Source: Tepidicaulis marinus (lineage in GTDB: Bacteria > Pseudomonadota > Alphaproteobacteria > Parvibaculales > Parvibaculaceae). Taken from it: DNA of 64,000 nt. The DNA lies in contig NZ_BBIO01000002.1 of NCBI RefSeq assembly GCF_000739695.1, positions 186,001 through 250,000 on the forward strand, given 5' to 3'. A program made the position numbers and the translations under genes. Under the pieces are notes generated by a model, which ran no database searches, had not been told where the DNA came from, and was given only the letters and a program-made list of their open reading frames with translations. This document shows, in pieces, positions 36,897-46,007 of this stretch; within the stretch, counting starts at the first letter, position 1, and every line of letters begins with the position of its first letter.

Positions 36897-37321
36897 TGCC
36901 CGCCCCCCACGCGTGTCGTGGCCACGGTGCGCGCGCCCGCCTGACGGGCCGCCTCCACCGCACTGATGAGCGGCTGCACCTGCACATCCTTCTCCGCCAG
37001 GATGGAGACCACCGCCTCCTTGTCCCCGCCGAGCGCCGCCTTGATGGCCGCCGAGAGCTCTTCGACCGGCGCGGCTTCCCCATCGACACGGAACGTACCG
37101 CCGGGGGCAACGCGCACCTCCACCACCGTCCAGTCGCTGTCGGTCTCGCTTGCCGCCTTGGGCGGGGTGATGACGCTCAACGTCTGCGTTTGCAGAAAGG
37201 TGCTTGCCAGCATGAAGAAGATCAGCAGCAAAAACACCACGTCGATCAGCGGCGTCAAAGAGACGATGCGCCGCTTGACCTCGTAGTGCCCGAAAAGATC
37301 GTCGCCGCTTCCATGTTGCAT
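36893..37321 (-). CDS. exbD: ExbD/TolR-family protein with intact proton-carrying Asp
   Basis: A 142-residue protein with a short basic cytoplasmic start, a membrane helix SLTPLIDVVFLLLIFFMLAST (residues 21-41) with Asp27 as the expected proton carrier, and a periplasmic domain ending VSILAEKDVQVQPLISAVEAARQAGA. It is 8 bp after the exbB-like gene and overlaps the second exbD by 4 bp. It would supply the proton-conducting helix of the stator. Confidence 0.9.
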   Translation of the reverse strand: MQHGSGDDLFGHYEVKRRIVSLTPLIDVVFLLLIFFMLASTFLQTQTLSVITPPKAASETDSDWTVVEVRVAPGGTFRVDGEAAPVEELSAAIKAALGGDKEAVVSILAEKDVQVQPLISAVEAARQAGARTVATTRVGGGQ

Positions 37322-37329
37322 GGCTGGCC

Positions 37330-38103
37330 TCAGACGAGTTTCAAAATGGCGAGCATGCGGCCCGTCGCGTCACGCAGACGCAAACGCACCTGGTCCACCC
37401 GGTTCTCGAAAAGATTGAGCGCCCCGATGGCGGGAATAGCAACGGCCAGACCCACGGCGGTCGTCAGCAGCGCTTCCCAGATGCCGCCGGAAAGAATCGC
37501 CGGATCGACCCGGTTGCCCGCCGCTTCAAGCTGCTGGAACGCCTCGATCATGCCGATCACCGTGCCGAGCAAGCCGAGCAAGGGCGAAATATTGCCGATC
37601 ACTTCCAGCCAGCGGAAATAGCCTTGCAGGGCGCCCAGCTCATTGCCGCCGACACGGGCCATCTCTTCGGCAGGCTGCATGCCATTGCGCTTCGCCTCGA
37701 CACCGGCCAGAAGCACGCGGGCGATGGGCGAGCGGTGCTTGCGCAAAATGTCTGCCGCCTCATCGAGCTTGCCGGCCGAGGCTTTGTCCAGCGCCGGTTC
37801 CAAGAACGCTTTGCGCGACAGGCCTGCACGCCAAAACTGCACCACCTTGAGCAGAATGACCGCCAGGGAGAAAACCGAAAGAATGATCAGGATAACGACG
37901 ATGGGGCCGCCCTTATCGACCAGCGGCACCAGATCGAGCAGCCCACCCCCATCGGCGGGAATGGATGCGGCGGCATCGCCCGCCGCCTGCGCCGCGCCTT
38001 CCGCGGCCTCTGCCGCCCCCTCGACGGCGCCTTCGGCCGCATTTACAGCTTCTTCAGCGTTTTCAGCGCTCGCTTCGGCGCCCGAACTCGTGACGTCGTC
38101 CAC
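37330..38103 (-). CDS. exbB: MotA/TolQ/ExbB proton-channel family protein
   Basis: A 257-residue protein, the first gene of the Ton-like operon. An Ala/Glu-rich periplasmic N-terminal extension (1-50) precedes three membrane helices: 67-88 (GPIVVILIILSVFSLAVILLK), 170-190 (ISPLLGLLGTVIGMIEAF) and 212-233 (LLTTAVGLAVAIPAIGALN). The last two carry the conserved TolQ/ExbB pore motifs GLLGTVxGM and TTAVGLxxAIPA. Start is GTG at 38103 with AGGGGGA upstream. The extended N-terminus is longer than in TolQ but seen in some ExbB proteins. Confidence 0.92.
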   Translation of the reverse strand: MDDVTSSGAEASAENAEEAVNAAEGAVEGAAEAAEGAAQAAGDAAASIPADGGGLLDLVPLVDKGGPIVVILIILSVFSLAVILLKVVQFWRAGLSRKAFLEPALDKASAGKLDEAADILRKHRSPIARVLLAGVEAKRNGMQPAEEMARVGGNELGALQGYFRWLEVIGNISPLLGLLGTVIGMIEAFQQLEAAGNRVDPAILSGGIWEALLTTAVGLAVAIPAIGALNLFENRVDQVRLRLRDATGRMLAILKLV

Positions 38104-38154
38104 ACTTTCCCCCTATGCTTGTTCTTCGCATTATGCGGTGGTAGAACCCACTTA

Positions 38155-38169
38155 GTAAATTAAATTTAC
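38155..38169. promoter_or_regulatory. Candidate operator between exbB-like and MarR genes
   Basis: GTAAATT-A-AATTTAC is a perfect inverted repeat (7-bp arms). A smaller one, ATCAT-GGA-ATGAT, follows at 38173-38185. Both lie in the 142-bp divergent promoter region, about 75-90 bases before the MarR start and 50-65 bases from the exbB-like start. It is a natural target for the divergent MarR regulator. Confidence 0.5.
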
Positions 38170-38245
38170 GAAATCATGGAATGATCGGCAGGTCAACGGT
38201 CATACCTGACTATTACAGAATAACAGCAATCGCGGCGCGAAACTC

Positions 38246-38863
38246 ATGCCCCAGAACCTGCCAGCCGATAAAAATAAAGTCAGCGCCGCGGGGCGAGCCG
38301 CGGCCGGGCCGGACGAGATTCCGAAGCCGCCCGCAGGCGAGACGGAGCTGGGGCCGGGCTATTTTCTGCAATTGCTGGAAGGTATAGGCACCTCGCTGGA
38401 ACAGGCCTATGACAGCGCCAACCCGCTGCCACGCGGCCACCAGCGCCTGATCCGCCAATTGCTGCTCAAGGACGGCCAGACCCAGACGGAACTCGCTACG
38501 GCTATGCACATCCACAAAGTGTCCGTCGGGCTCTACATCAACGATCTGGTGGAAATGGGTCTGGTGGAACGCCGCCGCCACCCCAAGGACGGGCGCGCCT
38601 ATTGCATCCATCTGACCGAATATCTGCACCGTTTCCGCCCGGAAGGCGAACGGGTCTTCGCCGAAATCCACGCCCATGCCATCAAGGGCCTGCCAACCGA
38701 GGAATACCGGATGTTGCTGCAGGCCATGGAGAAGATCTATCTCAACCTGCAGGGCCTGGCGCGGGCCCCTGACAAGGTAAAGCCGATTACGTCCCCAGCG
38801 CCTGATAGCCGCCCCGGTGATAAACCAGCGGGCGCCCCTCCTGTTCGGAAGAAAACGCCTTAA
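38246..38863 (+). CDS. MarR-family transcriptional regulator divergent from the Ton-like operon
   Basis: A 205-residue protein. A flexible Pro/Ala-rich N-terminus (1-34) and basic C-tail (180-205) flank a winged-helix core: LPRGHQRLIRQLLLKDGQTQTELATAMHIHKVSVGLYINDLVEMGLVERRRHPKDGRAYCIHLTE (the D-R wing is intact). One Cys only. It likely controls the divergent exbB operon. Its 3' end overlaps the convergent flavin reductase gene by 77 bp. Confidence 0.87.
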   Translation: MPQNLPADKNKVSAAGRAAAGPDEIPKPPAGETELGPGYFLQLLEGIGTSLEQAYDSANPLPRGHQRLIRQLLLKDGQTQTELATAMHIHKVSVGLYINDLVEMGLVERRRHPKDGRAYCIHLTEYLHRFRPEGERVFAEIHAHAIKGLPTEEYRMLLQAMEKIYLNLQGLARAPDKVKPITSPAPDSRPGDKPAGAPPVRKKTP

Positions 38864-39266
38864 CCCGGCCAATCAGGATGATGTGGTCGCCCGCATCATG
38901 CCTTGCATAAATATCGCATTCGAACACCGCCAGCGCCGCCTCGATGCGCGGACAGCCATTCTCCCCTTCCCGCGTGGCAACCGCCTCAAGCGAGTGATCG
39001 CCGCTCTTGGCCAGTTCGTTGGAAATGTGTTTTTGATCCTCGCTGAGAATGTTCACGGTGAAGGCATCGCACGTCTCGAAAATGGAAAGCGTGTCCGAGC
39101 CTTTGTCGAGGCACCAAAGAACCAGCGGCGGGTCCAGTGAAACCGAGGAAAAGGAATTGACCGTAATTCCAATAGGGGTTTTCCCCGGTACTTTCGTCGT
39201 CACAATGGCAACGCCGGTGGCGAACCACCCCAAGGCGTTGCGGAGGGCCCGCGGATCGTGGGTCAT
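38787..39266 (-). CDS. Flavin reductase-like domain protein
   Basis: A 159-residue FMN-binding protein of the flavin-reductase/DIM6 family. Seen: RNALGWFATGVAIVTTKVPG, PIGITVNSFSSVSLDPPLVLWCLDKGSDTLSIF and FTVNILSEDQKHISNELAKSG, the usual order, ending with DHIILIGRVKAFSSEQEGRPLVYHRGGY. These enzymes pass reduced flavin to a two-component monooxygenase; no monooxygenase is nearby. The start at 39266 is set by GGGAG. Its last 77 bp lie over the end of the MarR gene. Confidence 0.9.
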   Translation of the reverse strand: MTHDPRALRNALGWFATGVAIVTTKVPGKTPIGITVNSFSSVSLDPPLVLWCLDKGSDTLSIFETCDAFTVNILSEDQKHISNELAKSGDHSLEAVATREGENGCPRIEAALAVFECDIYARHDAGDHIILIGRVKAFSSEQEGRPLVYHRGGYQALGT

Positions 39267-39501
39267 TAACGCTGCTCCCAACGGCTGATTTGTGATCAAT
39301 TCTTAATTAGACCGGTTTTAGGAAGGTTTGCAGGCCGGTGCAATGCCTCAATCATGCCGGGCCTTTTGCGTGCCGGCGGCCTCATCCGGGCAATTTACCT
39401 AAACTCGGTATTAACCCGATTTCGCGGACAATGTGCCAAATCGGACTACCTGCGGAGCACCCGCGGGACATCCGCCGTGAGACAGGGGGACCGTCGGGGT
39501 C

Positions 39502-40365
39502 ATGAAGTTTATCATCGGCATTGTCATCGTCGTCGTCGCTGTTTTCGGCGGTTATTGGGGCGTCGGCGGCCATTTGGGGGTACTCTGGCAGCCTTACGAA
39601 TTCGTGATCATTCTGGGCGCGGCCATCGGCGCCTTCGTCATCGGCAACCCGCCTTCCGTGCTCAAGGGCCTGGGCCGGACATTCAAGATCATGCTCAAGG
39701 GGCCCCAGTACAAAAAAGACTCCTATCTGGAATTGCTCGGCCTGCAATACACGCTCTTCAAATTGGCCAAAGCCAAAGGCAGCCTGGCGCTGGAAGCGCA
39801 TGTGGAGAACCCTTCGGAATCGGACATCTTCAACAGGTTCCCGGCCATTGCATCGGATCCGCGCGCGCTAGAATTCATGTGCGATTATTTGCGCCTTGTT
39901 ACGCTGGGCACGGAAAACTCCCACGAAGTCGAAGCGCTGATGGATGAGGAACTGGAAACCCTCAACCAGGAAGACGAGCAGATGGTCGCCGCCATTCAGT
40001 CGCTTGCAGACGGCACGCCTGCCCTCGGTATCGTGGCCGCGGTGCTCGGCGTTATTCACACGATGGGCTCGATCGACCAGCCGCCGGAAATTCTCGGCCA
40101 CCTCATCGGCGCGGCGCTTGTGGGCACGTTCTTCGGCGTGTTCTGCGCCTACGGCTTCTTCGCGCCCATGGCCATGGCGCTGAAGAATGCCTTTGAATCG
40201 GAAAACAAATTCTACCTCTCCATGAAGGCCGGCATTCTGGCGCATTTGCAAGGCTATGCGCCGGCGGTGTCGGTGGAATTTGCGCGTAAAGCCCTGATGA
40301 GCGATGTGCGCCCGACCTTTGCGGAAGTCGAAGAATCCACACAGAACAGTGCGCAGGCCGCTTAA
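39502..40365 (+). CDS. motA: Flagellar motor stator protein MotA
   Basis: A 287-residue inner-membrane protein of the proton-driven stator. Seen: four hydrophobic helices, GNPPSVLKGLGRTFKIML in the second loop region, MDEELETLNQEDEQMVAAIQSLADGTPALGIVAAVLGVIHTMGSI (with the conserved PALGIVAAVLG proline helix) and HLIGAALVGTFFGVFCAYGF. It is 66 bp upstream of motB. Its presence means the host probably swims by a flagellum. Confidence 0.95.
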   Translation: MKFIIGIVIVVVAVFGGYWGVGGHLGVLWQPYEFVIILGAAIGAFVIGNPPSVLKGLGRTFKIMLKGPQYKKDSYLELLGLQYTLFKLAKAKGSLALEAHVENPSESDIFNRFPAIASDPRALEFMCDYLRLVTLGTENSHEVEALMDEELETLNQEDEQMVAAIQSLADGTPALGIVAAVLGVIHTMGSIDQPPEILGHLIGAALVGTFFGVFCAYGFFAPMAMALKNAFESENKFYLSMKAGILAHLQGYAPAVSVEFARKALMSDVRPTFAEVEESTQNSAQAA

Positions 40366-40431
40366 CACGACCCTTGCGCTCCGGCACACAAGGCACAGAC
40401 CTGAAACAGTACGGAACGGGCGACCCAGACG

Positions 40432-41388
40432 GTGAACGAAGCGCAACCCATCATCAAGAAGATCAAGAAGGGCAAGCACCCGCACCATGGCGGCGCGTGG
40501 AAAATCGCCTATGCCGACTTCGTGACCGCGATGATGGCATTCTTCCTTCTGCTCTGGCTGATCTCCATGACGACGCCGGAGCAAAAGCAAGGACTGGCCG
40601 ACTATTTCGCACCGGCAAATGTCAGTCGCTCGACCAGCGGCTCGGGCGGCGTCATGGGCGGCACCGCCTTCGACATCGAAGGCTCGCGCATGGCCGGCAC
40701 CACCCCGCAAGTGGTGATGAACATTTCCGCTCCGCCCAAACCGAAAAATTCGTATAAGGATGAAAAGGACCGCGCCGAGTCCGCCGAGACGGTGAGTACC
40801 GTTCAGGACAAGCAGGGCCAGGAAGGCACGACCCAGGTCTTCGACGAGCAGCGCCAGCTGGCCGCCGCGACCTCGCGCGAGAAAGACGATTTCCGCTCCG
40901 CCGCCGAAAGCATCCGCCAGGCGCTGCGCGACATGCCGGATCTCGCCGAGCTTTCCAAGAACATATTGGTGGAAGAAACACCCGAAGGCCTGCAAATCCA
41001 GCTCGTCGATCAGGAAGGCCGCTCGATGTTCCCCGCCGGGATCGAGGAACCTTATGAGCGCACCCGGCGCCTCTTGGAAGAAGTTGCCAAGATCGTTCAG
41101 AAATTGCCGAACCGCATCGCCATTTCCGGCCACACCGATTCTGCGGCGAGCTATGGCGGCTCGGACAGCCAGAAATGGGATCTGACAGCCGACCGGGCCA
41201 ATGCCACGCGCCGCATCCTGCAAGGGGCCGGCGTGCCGGACGACCGCATCTACGAAGTGACCGGCAAGGCCGATACGCTGCCGCTCTTCCCCGAGGACCC
41301 GAGCTTGCCCGCCAACCGGCGCATTTCCATTCTCCTCAAGCGCGAGGCGCCTGTCGTGCCGCCCGATTTCGGCAACGGACGCGGCTGA
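40432..41388 (+). CDS. motB: Flagellar motor stator protein MotB
   Basis: A 318-residue stator partner. Basic N-terminus (IIKKIKKGKHPHHGGAWKIA), one helix YADFVTAMMAFFLLLWLIS with the proton-carrying Asp, a plug and linker, and a C-terminal OmpA-like peptidoglycan-binding domain (ISGHTDSAASYGGSDSQKWDLTADRANATRRIL). The start is GTG at 40432 with no strong ribosome site; the next in-frame ATG would remove the motor helix, so GTG is preferred. Confidence 0.94.
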   Translation: MNEAQPIIKKIKKGKHPHHGGAWKIAYADFVTAMMAFFLLLWLISMTTPEQKQGLADYFAPANVSRSTSGSGGVMGGTAFDIEGSRMAGTTPQVVMNISAPPKPKNSYKDEKDRAESAETVSTVQDKQGQEGTTQVFDEQRQLAAATSREKDDFRSAAESIRQALRDMPDLAELSKNILVEETPEGLQIQLVDQEGRSMFPAGIEEPYERTRRLLEEVAKIVQKLPNRIAISGHTDSAASYGGSDSQKWDLTADRANATRRILQGAGVPDDRIYEVTGKADTLPLFPEDPSLPANRRISILLKREAPVVPPDFGNGRG

Positions 41389-41461
41389 TCTTCAAGGCCA
41401 CTTGCTATCGGGCGCCAGTCTTCCTACTTATTTTTGAAGCAGACCGGAAAAGGAGACCCGA

Positions 41462-41980
41462 ATGAGCGCGAGCGGCGACGAAACTTATCCCTCCCCTCAT
41501 TCCGCCTCCCGCGCCAATGACGGCCAGAATGACGGTCTGGCCGACCCGTTCGACGATAGCGAATTCCGCGGCATTCTCGTTTCACGCTTTTTGGCTGTAA
41601 TAGCGGACTTCCTCATTCTGACGGTACTGATCGTGTCGGCCTGGCTGCTTTTGGGCGTGCTTGGCTTTTTGACATTCGGCCTTGCATGGCTTGCATTGCA
41701 ACTCGTCACGCCCGTTGTCTTTTTCGGCTATTTCACGCTGACCCTGGGCGGCGAGCATTCGGCCACACCCGGCATGCGCTTTCAGGGCATTCATGCGGAA
41801 ACCTGGGACCGGCGCGCGCCCGGCCTCGTGCAAGCCTTCGTTCAGACCGTGCTTTTTTACCTGACCGTGAGCATCCTCACGCCGCTCATTCTTCTCGTGG
41901 CGCTCTTCAACCGCCGCCGGCGCTGCCTGCATGATTATCTGTCAGGCATGGTCTATGTGCGCAACCGCGAACTGATATAA
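41462..41980 (+). CDS. RDD-family membrane protein
   Basis: A 172-residue protein with a Ser/Asp-rich cytoplasmic N-terminus, RDD-type first helix (RFLAVIADFLILTVLIVSAWLLLG), a second and third hydrophobic segment, GEHSATPGMRFQGIHAETWD and a final FNRRRRCLHDYLSGMVYV, the C-terminal RRxLHD box of RDD proteins. AAAGGAG precedes the start. Function in the family is mostly unknown, with some acting as ion transporters. Confidence 0.85.
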   Translation: MSASGDETYPSPHSASRANDGQNDGLADPFDDSEFRGILVSRFLAVIADFLILTVLIVSAWLLLGVLGFLTFGLAWLALQLVTPVVFFGYFTLTLGGEHSATPGMRFQGIHAETWDRRAPGLVQAFVQTVLFYLTVSILTPLILLVALFNRRRRCLHDYLSGMVYVRNRELI

Positions 41981-42061
41981 CCGCCCCTCGCGTCTCGCGC
42001 CGCCGTCCCATTTCCACTAGACTCGCCCCGGATCAGCGGGCAAATTGCGCGCCGCTGAAAA

Positions 42062-43942
42062 ATGAGGCCTATGGAAACTCTACTTCCAGATAGCTGGCAG
42101 ATGTGGGTGACGTTCGCTGCCATCGGCACCGCGGTCGTCTTCTACTCTATGAGCCGTTTTTCCCTGGAGCTGACGTCGCTGTTCGCCGTCGGCTTCCTGA
42201 TGATTTTCTTTCATCTGTTTCCCTTCGAAAACGCGCAAGGCGAAAACCTGCTCGACAGTTCCGTATTGCTGTCCGGTTTTGCCGCGCCCGCCCTCATTTC
42301 GGTTCTGGCATTGCTTGTGGTCGGCCAGGGGCTTTTCCATTCCGGCGCGCTCGACAAACCCACCCGCATCATCGCCTCCGCCGCAGGCAGCCGCCCGCAG
42401 CTTGTCGTCATAGCCACGTTGCTGCTGATCGCCTTTGTCAGCGCCTTTTTGAACAACACCCCCGTCGCGGTGATGTTCATTCCCGTACTTGCCACCCTTG
42501 CCGCGCGGCTGCGCCACCGGCCAAGCAAGCTGATGATGCCGCTTTCCTTCGTTTGCATTCTAGGCGGCATGACAACGCTGATCGGCTCGTCCACCAACCT
42601 GCTGGCCGCCGGCATTGCCAGCCGCACGGGCGTCGGCGAAATCGGTTTTTTCGATTTTACCGGGCTCGGCGTCATGCTGGCAGGTGTCGGCCTCGTCTAT
42701 GTGCTCTTTGTCGTACCGCGCATCCTGCCCGACCGGGAAGGCCTTGCGGACGAGCTGACGGGGGGCACCGGCAAGCAGTTCATCGCGCAAATTCAGATCA
42801 CTTACGACCATCCCCTTGTCGGCATGGAATCGGTCGCCGGGCTTTTTCCCCCGCTCAAAGACATGACCGTGCGCATGATCCAGCGGCGCGAACATGCCTT
42901 CCTGCCGCCTTTCGAGGATGTGCGGCTGCAGCCGGGCGATACCGTCATCATCGCCGCCACCCGCCAGGCGCTGACCGAAGTGCTCAAATCGCGCAGCGGG
43001 CTTTTCGAAAACATGCTGGAGGAAAACCACCAGAACCAGAACTGGGACGGCGAGCGCGGCGAGGAAACGCCGGAACGCCCCACCGGCGATCTGACCATGG
43101 TGGAAGTCGTCGTGGCGCCCGGCTCGCGGATGATCGGACGCAATATCGAACAGATCGGCTTTCGCTATGAAACCGCCTGCATCGTGCTCGGCATTCAGCG
43201 CCGCAGCCGGATGATCCGCGCGCGCATGAGCGATATCCGCCTGGAAGACGGCGATGTCTTGCTGGTGCTGGGTAAACCGAGCGATGTCGGCGGGCTCAGG
43301 CTCAACCGCGACGTTATCCCGCTGGAATGGTCGGCGACCGAACTGCCCGACCCGAGCCGGGCCCGGCGCGCCCGGTATGTTTTCGCAGGCACCGTGCTCG
43401 CCGCCGTTTCCGGCATCGTGCCCATCGAGGTGGCGGCGGTTCTGGGCGCGGCAGCCATGATCGCCTTCGACGTCTTGAACATCCGCCAGGCTGCGCGCGC
43501 CATCGACCGGCGGATTTTTCTGCTTGTGGGGGCGGCGCTTGCCATGGGCATCGCGCTCGATGTCACGGGGGGCGCGGCCTATCTGGCCGAGGGCGTGGTT
43601 AGCCTCTTTGCCGATGCCGGACCGGCGGTCGCGCTTTCCGCCTTTTTCCTCTTCATTGCCATTGCGACAAATATTCTGACCAATAATGCAACGGCCGTGC
43701 TCTTCGTGCCCATTGCCGCCAATGCCGCCAGCCAGTTCGGCGTCGATCCCATGATCTTCATTTACATGGTGATCTTCGCCGCCAATTGCTCCTTTGCCAC
43801 GCCCATGGGCTATCAGACGAACCTCTTGGTCATGGGGCCCGGCCATTACCAGTTTTCCGACTATATGCGCGCCGGCGTGCCGCTGATTCTTCTGCTCTGG
43901 ATAACCTTCTCTTTGCTCGCGCCCTGGTATTATGGTCTTTAA
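42062..43942 (+). CDS. SLC13/DASS-type permease with two RCK_C domains
   Basis: A 626-residue transporter. Two membrane halves (about residues 12-220 and 440-626) flank two regulatory TrkA-C/RCK_C domains (about 250-310 and 347-425: [29 protein letters not shown] and [25 protein letters not shown] ... [11 protein letters not shown]). The helix-turn motifs [15 protein letters not shown] and [15 protein letters not shown] are the SLC13 substrate/Na+ signature. It may transport sulfate, dicarboxylates or other anions; specificity cannot be inferred. Confidence 0.88.
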   Translation: MRPMETLLPDSWQMWVTFAAIGTAVVFYSMSRFSLELTSLFAVGFLMIFFHLFPFENAQGENLLDSSVLLSGFAAPALISVLALLVVGQGLFHSGALDKPTRIIASAAGSRPQLVVIATLLLIAFVSAFLNNTPVAVMFIPVLATLAARLRHRPSKLMMPLSFVCILGGMTTLIGSSTNLLAAGIASRTGVGEIGFFDFTGLGVMLAGVGLVYVLFVVPRILPDREGLADELTGGTGKQFIAQIQITYDHPLVGMESVAGLFPPLKDMTVRMIQRREHAFLPPFEDVRLQPGDTVIIAATRQALTEVLKSRSGLFENMLEENHQNQNWDGERGEETPERPTGDLTMVEVVVAPGSRMIGRNIEQIGFRYETACIVLGIQRRSRMIRARMSDIRLEDGDVLLVLGKPSDVGGLRLNRDVIPLEWSATELPDPSRARRARYVFAGTVLAAVSGIVPIEVAAVLGAAAMIAFDVLNIRQAARAIDRRIFLLVGAALAMGIALDVTGGAAYLAEGVVSLFADAGPAVALSAFFLFIAIATNILTNNATAVLFVPIAANAASQFGVDPMIFIYMVIFAANCSFATPMGYQTNLLVMGPGHYQFSDYMRAGVPLILLLWITFSLLAPWYYGL

Positions 43943-44043
43943 TAGACCTCTGGGAGGCCTTGGCGCGGGGCGCGGCCATGCTGCCTGTCCCGGCCACAAA
44001 AGCGGGCAAGCCACGAAAGCGGGCGAGAAAGGGACCACAGCGT

Positions 44044-44775
44044 ATGACGCGGCATGACCAGACGCAGTTTCCGCAGTTCTACATCACGGCCCCCTCGCCC
44101 TGCCCTTATCTGAAAGGCCGGTACGAGAAAAAGGTCTTTACCCATCTGGTCGGCGAACAGGCGGGTAGCCTGAACAATATGCTCTCCCAGGCCGGGTTCC
44201 GGCGCAGCCAGGGCATTGCCTACCGCCCGGCTTGCGACGGGTGCGATGCCTGCATATCGGTGCGCATCCGTGTGAACGAGTTCTCGCCATCGCGCAACAT
44301 GCGCCGCATCCTCAATGCCAATCAAAATCTCGTGCGGACGCGCAAACCGGCCCGCGCGACGGAAGAGCAATTTTCGCTGCTGCGCTCTTATTTGGATGCC
44401 CGCCATCAGCAAGGCGGCATGGCGGATATGACGGCCCTCGATTTCGTGTCCATGGTCGAGGACACCGCCGTGGACACCAATATCATCGAGTACCGCCCCC
44501 GGGCGGCCGATGCCGATAACCGGCTGATCGCAACGGCGCTCACCGACCGTCTCGAAGACGGATTGTCCATGGTCTATTCCTTTTTCGACCCGGACCTGAG
44601 CGCCCGGAGCCTTGGGACCTATCTCATTCTCGATCACATAGCGCTCGCCCGGGAGCTGGGCCTGCCTTACGTCTATCTGGGCTACTGGATCGAAGGATCG
44701 GCGAAAATGGCCTATAAGGCCCGTTTCAAGCCGCTGGAGGCGCTGACCCGCGAGGGCTGGCGGCTGATGGACTAA
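44044..44775 (+). CDS. bpt: Aspartate/glutamate leucyltransferase (Bpt/ATE family)
   Basis: A 243-residue aminoacyl-tRNA-protein transferase that adds Leu (Bpt) or Arg (Ate) to acidic N-termini in the N-degron pathway. Seen: [39 protein letters not shown] (conserved CxxCxxC box), [41 protein letters not shown] and [11 protein letters not shown]. The start at 44044 (AAAGGG upstream) gives the family length; the frame opens 86 codons earlier inside the permease gene. Leu versus Arg specificity follows the bacterial Bpt group but was not tested. Confidence 0.9.
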   Translation: MTRHDQTQFPQFYITAPSPCPYLKGRYEKKVFTHLVGEQAGSLNNMLSQAGFRRSQGIAYRPACDGCDACISVRIRVNEFSPSRNMRRILNANQNLVRTRKPARATEEQFSLLRSYLDARHQQGGMADMTALDFVSMVEDTAVDTNIIEYRPRAADADNRLIATALTDRLEDGLSMVYSFFDPDLSARSLGTYLILDHIALARELGLPYVYLGYWIEGSAKMAYKARFKPLEALTREGWRLMD

Positions 44776-44909
44776 ACCATTCCCTCTATTCTGCCGCCCC
44801 TTGCAGCGCCATTGCACCTTGCGCCGCCCTGCCTATACTGGCCGCAAACCGGCGCTGCGGGGGATTTTAAGCGCGCCGACACAACAAGTCTTCGGGGAGA
44901 GCTTGCTCT

Positions 44910-45995
44910 ATGAAACGCCGTTCCTTTCTTGCTGGCGCCGGTCTTATGGCCGCTTCCGCCGCGACGCTGCCTGCGCCGGCCATTGCCGCGAATGTAAAAC
45001 GCCTGAAAATGGTCACGACCTGGCCGAAAAACTTCCCCGGCATGGGCGTTTCCGCCGAGCGGCTGGCCGCCCGCATCAAGGCCATGACGGACGGCGAGAT
45101 CGACATCAAGGTCTATGCGGCAACCGAACTCGTGCCCCCGCTGCAGGCCTTCGACACAGTGTCGAGCGGCGGCGCGGAAATCTATCACGGCGCCGAATAT
45201 TACTGGCAGGGCAAGTCGCCCGCCTTCAACTTCTTCACCACCGTGCCCTTCGGCATGACGGCGAATGAAATCAACGCCTGGATCTATCATGGCGGCGGGC
45301 AGGAACTGTGGGACGAGCTTTCGGCCCAGTTCAACATCAAGCCCTTCATGGCCTCCAATACGGGCGTGCAGATGGGCGGCTGGTTCCGCAAGGAAATCAA
45401 GACGCTGGAAGACTTCAAAGGCCTGCGCATCCGCATGCCCGGCCTTGGCGGGGAAGTAATGCGCCGGCTGGGCGCTGCCGCCGTGACCATGGCGGGCAAC
45501 GAGATTTATCAGGCGCTGCAAAACGGCACGATCGAGGCGACCGAATGGGTGGGGCCGTGGAACGACATGGCCTTCGGTTTCCATCAAGTGGCCGAATATT
45601 ATTACTGGCCGGGTTTCCACGAGCCGGGGCCCGCCCTTGCCGTCGGGTTCAATCTCGATGTCTTCAACGGCCTTACCCCGTCTCAAAAAGCAGCCGTGGA
45701 AGCGGCCTGCGCGGCGGAGAACGATTACACGCTCGCCGAGTTCAACTATTACAACGCCAAGGCGCTGCAAACCTTGATCACCGAGCACAAGGTCAAGCTC
45801 AGCCGCTTCTCGCCGGAAATTCTGGCCGAGTTCCGCCGCCTCTCCGCAGAGGTCGTGGAAGAAGCCGGCAACACGGATGAGCTGACCAAACGCATCTATG
45901 AAAGCTACAAGGCCTCGCTCGCCCTCTCGCGCGAATGGACGAAGATCGCCGATCAGGGCTTCGTGGAAGCCCGCCAGGGTGTCGCTCTCGATTGA
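44910..45995 (+). CDS. dctP: TRAP transporter substrate-binding protein DctP (TakP-like)
   Basis: A 361-residue periplasmic binding protein. The N-terminus MKRRSFLAGAGLMAASAATLP with a twin-arginine KRRSFLAG is a Tat-like signal, cleaved near APAIAAN. Seen: FPGMGVSAERLAARIKAMT, EIYHGAEYYWQGKSPAFNFFTTVPFGM, LRIRMPGLGGEVMRRLGA and EATEWVGPWNDMAFGFHQVAEYYYWPGFHEPG. The last block resembles TakP-type receptors that bind 2-oxo acids with Na+, so an alpha-keto acid is the likely ligand, by inference only. Confidence 0.9.
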   Translation: MKRRSFLAGAGLMAASAATLPAPAIAANVKRLKMVTTWPKNFPGMGVSAERLAARIKAMTDGEIDIKVYAATELVPPLQAFDTVSSGGAEIYHGAEYYWQGKSPAFNFFTTVPFGMTANEINAWIYHGGGQELWDELSAQFNIKPFMASNTGVQMGGWFRKEIKTLEDFKGLRIRMPGLGGEVMRRLGAAAVTMAGNEIYQALQNGTIEATEWVGPWNDMAFGFHQVAEYYYWPGFHEPGPALAVGFNLDVFNGLTPSQKAAVEAACAAENDYTLAEFNYYNAKALQTLITEHKVKLSRFSPEILAEFRRLSAEVVEEAGNTDELTKRIYESYKASLALSREWTKIADQGFVEARQGVALD

Positions 45996-46007
45996 TAGGA
46001 AACTTGC

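Noticed and set aside
39395-39480. Transposon or integron remnants near motA
   Set aside because: No inverted terminal repeats, transposase fragments or target-site duplications were found; base composition matches neighbours.
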